Part shown: in pieces, positions 1 to 6,099 of the stretch
How positions within the stretch are numbered: position 1 is the stretch's first letter
Layout of the letters: each line of letters opens with the position of its first letter
Assembly: GCA_046546095.1 (NCBI GenBank)
Contig: JBKGYK010000102.1
Coordinates: 1-7,085 of the forward strand
DNA from: JAQIBY01 sp046546095
GTDB taxonomy: Bacteria > Bacteroidota > Bacteroidia > Bacteroidales > ML635J-15
DNA: 7,085 nucleotides
Direction of reading: 5' to 3'
Notes under the pieces: generated by a model
What the model saw: the letters and a program-made list of their open reading frames with translations, nothing else
What the model was told of the DNA's origin: nothing
Databases searched by the model: none
Made by a program: the position numbers and the translations under genes

Positions 1-2137
1 CACAATGATCTGCCAACATACTTACAAATAATTTGTCTGTTCGTGAAAGGTAATAGATTTCCTGACCATTTGCAAGATTATTTGCAAAAATACCGGCATA
101 CTCTTTCCACATACTGTCTTGCAATGTTTCTGGCTGATAGTTAGACAGTAGCGTTTGCACAGATGCAGTGTCCCTGTTTTTAAGATGTATTCCGAAAAGC
201 AATTCCTTTGACAAATTGTTGTTTTCATTCTGTAAGAAATTGACGAGTCCGAGTGTGTCACTGGTATCAACAAAATCTCTTATCAGGTTTGAAAACACCT
301 GTTTTGATAGCACATTTAGAACTTCATATTCGCGTTGAAAACTTGTTTCCGTCTGGCAGGTTTCATTATATACCTGCATTTGCCACAATTTTTCTTTATC
401 GGAATTCTGCAGAAGGGTAGCTCTTTCGTAAAAATCTTTTTCAATAGTTTTGCTTACAGGTGTATTGCAGCCAAGGACATCAAAAAACTCTTGATTTGTA
501 ACGCTATCGTGCAGCATGAAGCTTAACAAAACGGTATCAGATAAGGGTGAATTCATTTCCAGTGTATTGCTTAAATTATCCCCACTGTGGTGATTGCTTA
601 TCGCATTTAACAAGTAAATCGTGTTACCATTATCCAAAATTGCAGATACGCTGTCTTTTCGCTGCAAGGCCAAATTCATACTTTGGTTAACCTGACTTAA
701 AAAGTAGGGATTGTTTTCATAAACCGGTTTGCATGATTCCCCATTTTGAAAATGTGCAATGGATAATTCAAACAGAGCCACTGATGGGTTAGATGTTGCG
801 GGATCCATCACAGCCTTTGGCATGATTCGCCATGGTTCGTCACCGATGAACTCATTGTGGTGTATATACGCATACGGCCCAGATGAGGATTCAATTTCAT
901 GATAGGTATAATCCTGCGTATTCTGCATAAACTGATTACCCGCTGGCCGTTGAGTTGCATTTGTATTGGTAAACCAGGGCCACCACATTGGAAGAACTCC
1001 CTGAAGAGCCAATTCTCCACCATTCAGGAAGTTGACATCATACAAGGCCGGAGTCGGGTTATCACAACGATTACAACGGATTTTTAAAGCACTGTTGTCA
1101 CCAATGGTGTAAATGCTGCGATTGCAAAGTTTAAAGAAATTACCATATTCCCATGGAGATTGATTTTTAATACCAATGTACCCTCCACCTTCACCGGAGT
1201 TGCTTGCGCGAATTGCGGTTTTGATTTTGGCAAACTCGTTATCCATAATGGTATATCCTGAGGCATAATACATGACTATGCCGTTGTCGTTGTCGGCTTG
1301 TTGAGTTCCAGGGTCGTCATCCCCAAACGTATTATTTTCAATTTTGTCGCCAAAAGAGCCTCTTGCAAATATTGCTGCTCCTCTGCAGTTTAGTAGGGGA
1401 CCGGGGTGAAGATTGAAGGTTGAATGCCCTACCTTATTAGTGCTTAGTGCTGATGATAAGATTGGTTTGCTAAATATTCCGTAAATAGCATCCTCATATT
1501 CAGAGTCAATGTCTTTCAGGTCGGTTTGAAACAATTCCATGCCATAATCGAGATTCATGAAGGTATTGTTGCTACTATAGATTAAATATCTATTCTTAGA
1601 AACTATACCCCGGGCAGTGCGTTGTAGTTGGTTGGCCTTGTATGCCCACGGATTTCTTGTGCCTGTATTGTTTGCCGGGTTGTAAGGGTCAGGGTGGGCA
1701 AGGCTATATCCGGGGTCAAGTAAGTGTGAGGATTTAAAATACGAGTCTTCAATTGTCATTTGTGGAGAAGCAGAATATGTCATATTGTCTCTAATTGCTG
1801 TTCCACAATTGATAAAATTGGATTGCTTTACGAAGATATCTGCATTAGCAGTTAAGGGATTATAAACATTACTGCCAGTACAAAGACAATCAGTTAATTT
1901 TGCTCCAGCATAAACACCATTATGAGCGTGCTCTATGTTTGATGCTAAAATATCAAGTTTTGCCCCAAATGCGGTTTCTATCCCTTGCCACATATAATCA
2001 CACTCACTTCCCAGATTTGTAAGAGTTGTGTTTTTGATGGTTAAGAATGCATTACGCTCAACAATTATTCGAGCTTTTGGCCCAAAATGTATGGTTGAAT
2101 TTAAAAAATTCAATGATTTTTTCGTCCTTAGGGTCAT
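1..2137 (-). CDS. C-terminal part of a right-handed beta-helix surface protein; N-terminus lost, C-terminus beyond the window
   Basis: The minus strand is open from a stop at 2141-2143 to the left edge, about 712 codons. The first ~470 codons are rich in Asn, Gly, Ser and aromatic residues, with recurring beta-helix rungs such as STIHFGPKARIIVERNAFLT, AHNGVYAGAKL and NTFMNLDYGMEL. This is the pattern of secreted right-handed beta-helix proteins of Bacteroidota, which usually carry a signal peptide and a C-terminal type IX secretion sorting domain; both would lie outside this fragment. The last ~240 codons are more polar and probably helical, with two related segments (NSPLSDTVL and NTPVSKTI). 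The first in-frame ATG (2135-2137) lies in sequence that belongs to the rhuM remnant in another frame, and no signal peptide follows it. I therefore read the gene as 5'-truncated, with recognisable protein beginning near 2100. Function beyond a likely surface or adhesive role is unknown. Confidence 0.75.
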   Translation of the reverse strand, partial: MTLRTKKSLNFLNSTIHFGPKARIIVERNAFLTIKNTTLTNLGSECDYMWQGIETAFGAKLDILASNIEHAHNGVYAGAKLTDCLCTGSNVYNPLTANADIFVKQSNFINCGTAIRDNMTYSASPQMTIEDSYFKSSHLLDPGYSLAHPDPYNPANNTGTRNPWAYKANQLQRTARGIVSKNRYLIYSSNNTFMNLDYGMELFQTDLKDIDSEYEDAIYGIFSKPILSSALSTNKVGHSTFNLHPGPLLNCRGAAIFARGSFGDKIENNTFGDDDPGTQQADNDNGIVMYYASGYTIMDNEFAKIKTAIRASNSGEGGGYIGIKNQSPWEYGNFFKLCNRSIYTIGDNSALKIRCNRCDNPTPALYDVNFLNGGELALQGVLPMWWPWFTNTNATQRPAGNQFMQNTQDYTYHEIESSSGPYAYIHHNEFIGDEPWRIMPKAVMDPATSNPSVALFELSIAHFQNGESCKPVYENNPYFLSQVNQSMNLALQRKDSVSAILDNGNTIYLLNAISNHHSGDNLSNTLEMNSPLSDTVLLSFMLHDSVTNQEFFDVLGCNTPVSKTIEKDFYERATLLQNSDKEKLWQMQVYNETCQTETSFQREYEVLNVLSKQVFSNLIRDFVDTSDTLGLVNFLQNENNNLSKELLFGIHLKNRDTASVQTLLSNYQPETLQDSMWKEYAGIFANNLANGQEIYYLSRTDKLFVSMLADHC

Positions 2138-2530
2138 AGTCTATACTGGTGGCACAAATGTCTTTTATTTTTTGGTAAAAGAATTTCTCTGATATCCGGA
2201 TTTCCCGAATACGCGATTGCAGTTCGTTGAAATAGTTCATTGAACTGCCCGACTTAAAGCGGTCATCACTGAGTGTAAAACCTTTGATGATGTACTCCTT
2301 TAATCGCTGTGTAGCCCAAATACGAAATTGCGTGCCTTGTACTGATTTTACCCGGTAGCCTACCGAAATAATAACATCCAGATTATAGCCTTTTACTTTA
2401 TGTTCTTGAGTTTTACCTGTTATAGCACCATGTTGGTTGAGTGCTTGTCCGAAATTTCCGGATAAGCATATTTTCGACCAGTTCTCCTTCATTGAAAATG
2501 TTGCTAATATGCTCACTAATGGTACATTTA

Positions 2531-2538
2531 TCTTTGTT
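2531..2538. repeat. Target site duplication, left copy (TCTTTGTT)
   Basis: Eight bases identical to 2971-2978, directly abutting the left inverted repeat of the element. Deleting the element and one copy rejoins the rhuM reading frame. Confidence 0.9.
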
Positions 2539-2555
2539 GGTTCTACTGCAAATTT
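2539..2555 (+). repeat. Terminal inverted repeat, left end
   Basis: GGTTCTACTGCAAATTT. Its first 13 bases match the complement of 2958-2970 perfectly, and all 17 bases recur at 7031-7047. Confidence 0.88.
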
Positions 2556-2661
2556 ACATGCCTAAGGCAGACAGGAGTGGGTAATGGTAATGATTGAATT
2601 GTTGCTATTGAGTGAGAATTATGTATTGGAAAAAATAAACGCTCATCAGTAGAAATTATCT

Positions 2662-2745
2662 CAGGCTTACAGCCTGTTTGGGATAGCTAAGACTTCACCA
2701 CTTGGGACGATGTCCCAAGTTCCGATATCTCAGGCTTACAGCCTG
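2662..2745 (+). repeat. Three-hairpin module, copy 1 (REP/BIME-like)
   Basis: Three perfect hairpins with 3-base loops: CAGGCT-TAC-AGCCTG (2662-2676), ACTTGGGAC-GAT-GTCCCAAGT (2700-2720), and CAGGCT-TAC-AGCCTG again (2731-2745). Spacers are 23 and 10 bases. The two outer hairpins are part of a 27-bp exact direct repeat (2657-2683 and 2726-2752). Such short hairpins resemble REP/BIME sequences mobilised by RAYT transposases, but no such transposase gene lies in the window. Confidence 0.75.
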
Positions 2746-2838
2746 TTTGGGAAAGTATAAAAAAGAAGCGAATAATAAATAGAGTAAATAAAATACGGAT
2801 TGAAAATTGGGAAAACAAATGGATTTTGATTAGTTTTA

Positions 2839-2921
2839 AAGCCTGAAAGGCTTAAATAACCCAACTTGGGGCAACGTCCCAAGTAAATAGTATCACGATA
2901 GAAATAAAGGCTGAAAGCCTT
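2839..2921 (-). repeat. Three-hairpin module, copy 2, inverted relative to copy 1
   Basis: Hairpins AAGCCT-GAA-AGGCTT (2839-2853), ACTTGGGGC-AAC-GTCCCAAGT (2864-2884, one G-T pair) and AAGGCT-GAA-AGCCTT (2907-2921). Read on the minus strand, the order is small, large, small, with spacers of 22 and 10 bases, almost the same as the 23 and 10 of copy 1. The stem cores AGGCT/AGCCT and ACTTGGG/CCCAAGT are shared while the loops differ. Confidence 0.72.
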
Positions 2922-2954
2922 AGATCAAAAAATTATTGGTAAAATATTCCACGG

Positions 2955-2970
2955 AAATTGCAGTAGAACC
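2955..2970 (-). repeat. Terminal inverted repeat, right end
   Basis: Read on the minus strand it is GGTTCTACTGCAATTT: 13 perfect matches to the left end, then one A fewer. Confidence 0.88.
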
Positions 2971-2978
2971 TCTTTGTT
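2971..2978. repeat. Target site duplication, right copy (TCTTTGTT)
   Basis: Eight bases identical to 2531-2538, directly abutting the right inverted repeat. They form most of one arm of a 15-bp palindrome, CTTTGTT-A-AACAAAG (2972-2986), so the insertion point sits next to a dyad centre. Confidence 0.9.
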
Positions 2979-3017
2979 AAACAAAGTAGCCATTTGTGAG
3001 AGCTGAGACCATCACGC

Positions 3018-3086
3018 CAAAGAAAACCCGCAAATTGTATTTGACACAATTGTTGAGTTTACCTAAACAGGTAGTTTTCTTGCGGG
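3018..3086 (-). terminator. Possible transcription terminator after the lipoprotein gene
   Basis: On the minus strand, 37 bases past the lipoprotein stop codon, CCCGCAA (3086-3080) can pair with TTGCGGG (3033-3027), followed directly by a T-rich run TTTTCTTT. The loop is long (46 bases) and contains a small hairpin, ACCT-GTTT-AGGT (3072-3061). This is weaker than a classic intrinsic terminator. It overlaps the region where the 5' end of rhuM would have been. Confidence 0.3.
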
Positions 3087-3123
3087 AATTCTAAATCGTG
3101 TCTGCGGTATTTTGTCAGAAGAA

Positions 3124-3960
3124 TCAGTCTTTCACACAGCGTATTGACAGACCTGCATTTCTGCTTCCCCCGGTATAGCCAGAATTCAAAGAGCCTGAGT
3201 CAAACATAATACTGCGGGCAAAAGAGGTTCCTTCGCCAATTACTGATGATGTCCACCAGAGCGCACCTAGGCCTATACCTTCGAAAGCACCGTATTCATC
3301 TCTCATGCCACCGGGAAGTGCAGCAAAACCAAAATCATCTGTGCCATAATGGGTACCGTGTCCGTTCCAGCGCGGATGTTCTCTCGTATCGCAATCGCCG
3401 CCAAGAGGAGAGCCGTCCTGTCTGCATGATTTTAGTACGTTGGCAATATTGCTACTGCTGATGGCTTCAAAGTTATCTTCCAGGTATTCCTCCAGTTGAG
3501 TCCACTCATATTCTGAGGGTACATGCCATCCGGAGGGACAAATGTTTCTCTGGTCGTCCACTGCATACCAGTTATAAAGCATGCCATAGGCATTTATGAC
3601 TTCCTGATCGGACTCCGGACCGTCAACATCTTCGTGCGGGTACACTGCCATAGCGCCTTCAGTTGTGTTTTCCCAGCTTGTATCTTCCGGGGCGGCAGGT
3701 ATGTCATCTCCGTTTCGGTATTTAGTTACTTTGAGATTTTCAGCCATCCATTCCTGCTCTCCGATGATAACCGTTGTGTATTCATTTCCTTCCTCATCAG
3801 TGGCAGAGCCATAAGTGATTTCATGACTGATGTCATCATTGCCATTGTCATCAGCCGGATCATTTTCATCTTCATCATCTTTGCAACCTCCGGCTATGAT
3901 TAGCATAATGCCTGTAATCAGGAAAAAGCTGTAAGTAAAAAATCTACTCATTTGTTTCAT
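3124..3960 (-). CDS. FISUMP-domain lipoprotein, probably surface-exposed
   Basis: The product has 278 residues. Residues 1-25 are a lipoprotein signal (MKQMSRFF, a hydrophobic stretch, IIAGG) ending at Cys26. CKDDEDE follows, then an acidic linker to about residue 45. Lys followed by two acidic residues after the cysteine matches the export signal known to send Bacteroidota lipoproteins to the outer face of the outer membrane. From residue 55 to the end is a FISUMP domain (Fibrobacter succinogenes major paralogous domain): DEEGNEYTTVIIGEQEWMAENL, AYGMLYNWYAV, CPSGWHVPSEYEW, FGFAALPGG, WWTSS and the terminal SIRCVKD are all present, so the domain looks complete. Its biochemical role is not established. 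I chose ATG at 3960. An in-frame TTG at 3978 would only add six residues before the signal peptide, and ATG at 3951 is a possible shorter start. It probably forms its own transcript. Confidence 0.9.
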   Translation of the reverse strand: MKQMSRFFTYSFFLITGIMLIIAGGCKDDEDENDPADDNGNDDISHEITYGSATDEEGNEYTTVIIGEQEWMAENLKVTKYRNGDDIPAAPEDTSWENTTEGAMAVYPHEDVDGPESDQEVINAYGMLYNWYAVDDQRNICPSGWHVPSEYEWTQLEEYLEDNFEAISSSNIANVLKSCRQDGSPLGGDCDTREHPRWNGHGTHYGTDDFGFAALPGGMRDEYGAFEGIGLGALWWTSSVIGEGTSFARSIMFDSGSLNSGYTGGSRNAGLSIRCVKD

Positions 3961-3989
3961 AATATTTTGATTTTTCAATTAGATATGTG

Positions 3990-4018
3990 AAAATAAGGAA
4001 AAAACAGCACAATGTCAA
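3990..4018 (-). promoter_or_regulatory. Candidate promoter of the lipoprotein gene
   Basis: On the minus strand TTGACA (4018-4013) is followed after 17 bases by TATTTT (3995-3990), 30 to 35 bases before the ATG at 3960. TATTTTCA also matches six of eight positions of the Bacteroidota -7 box TAnnTTTG, with the upstream TTG at a fitting distance. This is pattern matching in an AT-rich gap only. Confidence 0.4.
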
Positions 4019-4108
4019 GTAAAATGTGTAAAAATGACCTGGATATTTGAAGATTATTGTATTTTTACCTGCTCCTTGTGTTGTCAGCAGGCCTCAGTAG
4101 CTAATTTG

Positions 4109-5878
4109 CTATATTTCTTTTAATTGCAGCTTTTTAATTCGTGAACGTATGGCTCCCTCGGTTCGGCCAAAATGTGTTGCCAGCTTTTTTACATTTATTC
4201 CCTCCTGGAATTTTTTTGTGAGTTCCAGGTCAAGCTCACTTGTCCAGGATCTGTAAGCGGCTTTATGCTGTTTCCTGACTTCTTCTACGCTGTATGTTTT
4301 CTCCTGATTTTCAGTAGAGACGAGCTGTTCTGCCATTTCAACCAACACCGGTTCAGCTTGTTCTGCCTTTTCTGTAATGTGAATCTGCTCCGTGGCAGGA
4401 AAATCTACCGGCATGAGAGACTCAGGAATATGAATTGTGTTTTTAGTCCGGGTAACCGCGACATAGAGCAAATTAATTTCTTCAATGAGTTGTTGGTGAT
4501 TGATGGCCTCTTTTTTCTGTTCGGAATTTATTTTCTTCAGTTTTTTCTCTGAAATGAAATCATTCACCAGCCTTACATCGTCGTATTCTGCACCTTTGCA
4601 GCGATGAACCGTAGAAAAGATCCTGTCTGCCCGGCTTTTATCGTCTCCATCAATGTGTTTTGCCTTGATGTTTTTGATGATAGACGGAATCTCACTACCA
4701 TACTCCTCCACAATCTGAAGCATCATGGCCAGTTCTGCATCCTCAGTCTTTTCAACATATTCTCTGAGTTCTGTGGTATCACGCATCCTTCTTATCATCT
4801 TATCCCTGATGTTGTGTTTTTTGTTTTCATGCAGATTCAAAACATCATAGAGGGAGGCACCATCACTGGCATAGGTATAAGAATTGATATTGCCTTCAAA
4901 ATAGATTTTTTTATCCTTGTTTTCATTCCTGACATAATCTATGGCATTCAACAAAAGGCCAAGATTTGTTCTGGCAATGACAGCCTTTGTTTTTCTCTTG
5001 TCTGATGAGCCTTGTCCATTGATGTCGCAGCTAAAGTCAGAGTTGAGATGTTCTTTCCTTTTCAGAATCTCCTTGGCAAGTCTGGCAATGTGTTGATTGA
5101 ATCGAAAACTGTTGGATAAGGTGAATGTTGCAAATGCTGCTTTTTCGAGAGAATTGACAGCAAATCTCCAGCCGTAAATCTGTTGATGGGAATCACCCAC
5201 AATAAGTTTTGTGGCTTTTTGTTTGAAAAAGACATCAAGCATGGCAGGTGAGGCATCCTGACCTTCATCAAAGAGAATATAATCATAGGGCAGGACCGGT
5301 GATGCCAACTGGAATTTTTTCAGATAAAAATCATGAGTTACTTCGATTTCTGCCTTGTCCATTTTTTTTAACAGAATTTTGGCGTTCTGTATAATTAAGC
5401 TGTGGTATGTGTTGACAAAACCTTTGGCCTTAGGGTCGTTAACAACATCTGCATAATTGAGTTCCTCAGGTTTGGATTTGTTACTATTACAGTAATAGGA
5501 GAGAAATTTGTTGATGTGATTTGCCAGAATGTATTCACCCATTTTTTCCCCATTGCTGCTGATGTCGAGCATTTCTGCAATTTCATGTGTTTTGTATGGC
5601 TGTGATCTGATTTTATATGGGCTGTTTCTGATGATGTGTTTGTATGCCAGGGAGTGAGCTGTTTCTACGCTTACATTATTGAGCCCCTGCGTTCTGAATT
5701 TCCGGATGGCCTCAAGTTTGACAGATTTATTAAAAGCCAGATACAATATGCGGGCACTCTTTGGTTTGGCCCGTGCATATTCGATGATGGTTGTCGTTTT
5801 TCCGGAGCCGGCAACAGCATTGATCTTGATGTTGCCTTCAGCCATTATAATTGCTTTTTGCTCTTTGGTTAATTTCAT
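4109..5878 (-). CDS. UvrD/Rep-type superfamily 1A DNA helicase with C-terminal DNA-binding-like domain
   Basis: The product has 589 residues, numbered here from the ATG at 5878. All ATPase/helicase motifs are present: Q motif (LTKEQ, Gln7), Walker A AGSGKTT (Lys27), T-x-H (Thr73-His75), Walker B ILFDEGQD (Asp204, Glu205), motif III VGDSHQQIYGWR (Gln233, Arg238), motif IV NSFRF (Arg259), motif V STVHRCKGAEYDD (His425, Gly429) and motif VI LLYVAVTRTK (Arg477). It should use ATP to move along and unwind DNA; the pathway cannot be told. It is shorter than UvrD or PcrA (about 700 residues). After an acidic linker, residues 539-586 (WTSELDLELTKKF, then LATHFGRTEGAIRSRIKKL) look like a helix-turn-helix or SANT-like module. 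The frame is open to another ATG at 5926, which would add 16 polar residues. I prefer 5878 because related proteins begin just before the Q motif. No strong terminator follows. Confidence 0.92.
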   Translation of the reverse strand: MKLTKEQKAIIMAEGNIKINAVAGSGKTTTIIEYARAKPKSARILYLAFNKSVKLEAIRKFRTQGLNNVSVETAHSLAYKHIIRNSPYKIRSQPYKTHEIAEMLDISSNGEKMGEYILANHINKFLSYYCNSNKSKPEELNYADVVNDPKAKGFVNTYHSLIIQNAKILLKKMDKAEIEVTHDFYLKKFQLASPVLPYDYILFDEGQDASPAMLDVFFKQKATKLIVGDSHQQIYGWRFAVNSLEKAAFATFTLSNSFRFNQHIARLAKEILKRKEHLNSDFSCDINGQGSSDKRKTKAVIARTNLGLLLNAIDYVRNENKDKKIYFEGNINSYTYASDGASLYDVLNLHENKKHNIRDKMIRRMRDTTELREYVEKTEDAELAMMLQIVEEYGSEIPSIIKNIKAKHIDGDDKSRADRIFSTVHRCKGAEYDDVRLVNDFISEKKLKKINSEQKKEAINHQQLIEEINLLYVAVTRTKNTIHIPESLMPVDFPATEQIHITEKAEQAEPVLVEMAEQLVSTENQEKTYSVEEVRKQHKAAYRSWTSELDLELTKKFQEGINVKKLATHFGRTEGAIRSRIKKLQLKEI

Positions 5879-5950
5879 TCTTGATCTTATTTGCTGGCAG
5901 TATTCATAATTATTGTTACCCGGCATGCCTTATACAGAGGGTATCTATCC

Positions 5951-5985
5951 CAAAAATAGCTGCCCTGCTTATGAATATCTGACAA
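5951..5985 (-). promoter_or_regulatory. Candidate promoter of the helicase gene
   Basis: The minus strand carries TATTTTTG (5958-5951), a full match to the Bacteroidota -7 box TAnnTTTG, with a TTG (5985-5983) 24 bases upstream, slightly farther than usual. Transcription would begin near 5944, giving a leader of about 65 bases to the ATG at 5878 or about 17 to the ATG at 5926. Confidence 0.4.
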
Positions 5986-6099
5986 TACGATGAAACAAAT
6001 GTAGTGATTTAGCTTAATTTTTCCTGAAAATTTCCATTGTCTCTTGATTTATTTGTGAAATCCAGAGCGGTGTCACGAATTATCTGTAAATTTGTTCTT

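Larger units (their letters stand above)
2539..2970. mobile_element. 432-bp non-autonomous (MITE-like) element inserted in rhuM
   Basis: The left end reads GGTTCTACTGCAAATTT (2539-2555). The right end, 2955-2970, is its inverted complement: 13 bases are perfect, and the match extends to about 16 with a one-base gap. The element is flanked on both sides by TCTTTGTT. It contains no open frame of note, so it would need a transposase supplied in trans. Inside are a subterminal palindrome TGCCTAAGGCA (2559-2569), a 6-bp tandem duplication GGTAAT (2580-2591), and six hairpins in two modules. Ends beginning GGnTCT together with 8-bp duplications are typical of the ISL3 family; that assignment is inference. 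A second left end of the same type starts at 7031. Confidence 0.88.
2099..3011 (-). pseudogene. rhuM: RhuM-family protein gene, broken (insertion, frameshift, lost C-terminus)
   Basis: Family segments can be read in order on the minus strand: WSQLSQMATLFNKDK (3011 to 2971), then, after the inserted element, CTISEHISNIFNEGEL and IRKFRTSTQ, then QHGAITGKTQ, YNLDVIISVGYRVKS, TQFRIWATQRLKEYI and FYQKIKDICATSIDYDPK. These match the RhuM family (named from Salmonella SPI-3; function unknown). Family members are usually somewhat over 300 residues; about 160 remain. Lesions seen: a 432-bp element with target duplication in the N-terminal part; a CAAC tandem duplication (2432-2439) that shifts the frame exactly between TSTQ and QHGA; loss of everything after IIEFFK near 2100. 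Just upstream of the Trp codon is an in-frame TGA (3012-3014), and the expected start region cannot be recognised. Removing the element plus one 8-bp repeat restores the frame across the insertion. The open frame 2058-2516 is only part of this relic. Confidence 0.85.

Noticed and set aside
2058..2516. Stand-alone 152-residue gene
   Set aside because: Its first ~27 residues are out of frame with RhuM and its last ~13 are beta-helix DNA in the wrong frame; only the middle is RhuM. It is part of a pseudogene.
2657..2752. Repeat pair with palindromic units, resembling a tiny CRISPR array
   Set aside because: Only two exact repeats, no third unit, the spacer is itself a hairpin of the same family, and no cas gene is present.
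3523..3903. Plus-strand open frame opposite the lipoprotein gene with hydrophobic stretches
   Set aside because: It is the mirror of the acidic linker and signal peptide codons; no independent support.
3961..3978. TTG start for the lipoprotein
   Set aside because: It adds six polar residues before a signal peptide that already begins well at the ATG at 3960.
4079..4108. Terminator after the helicase gene
   Set aside because: Only a 4-bp TAGC/GCTA stem is possible and no T run follows on the minus strand.
4172..5005. Plus-strand open frames opposite the helicase gene, rich in Phe, Cys and Leu
   Set aside because: They are complements of a strongly supported gene and show no recognisable protein features.
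6087..6094. TAAATTTG, a full match to the Bacteroidota -7 box, as the promoter of the membrane-protein gene
   Set aside because: It ends five bases before the chosen ATG and has no TTG at the right distance upstream; it would need leaderless transcription or a later start.
6037..6099. TTG start for the membrane protein
   Set aside because: An ATG at 6100 gives a sensible N-terminus before the first membrane segment; the extra 21 residues show no feature of interest.
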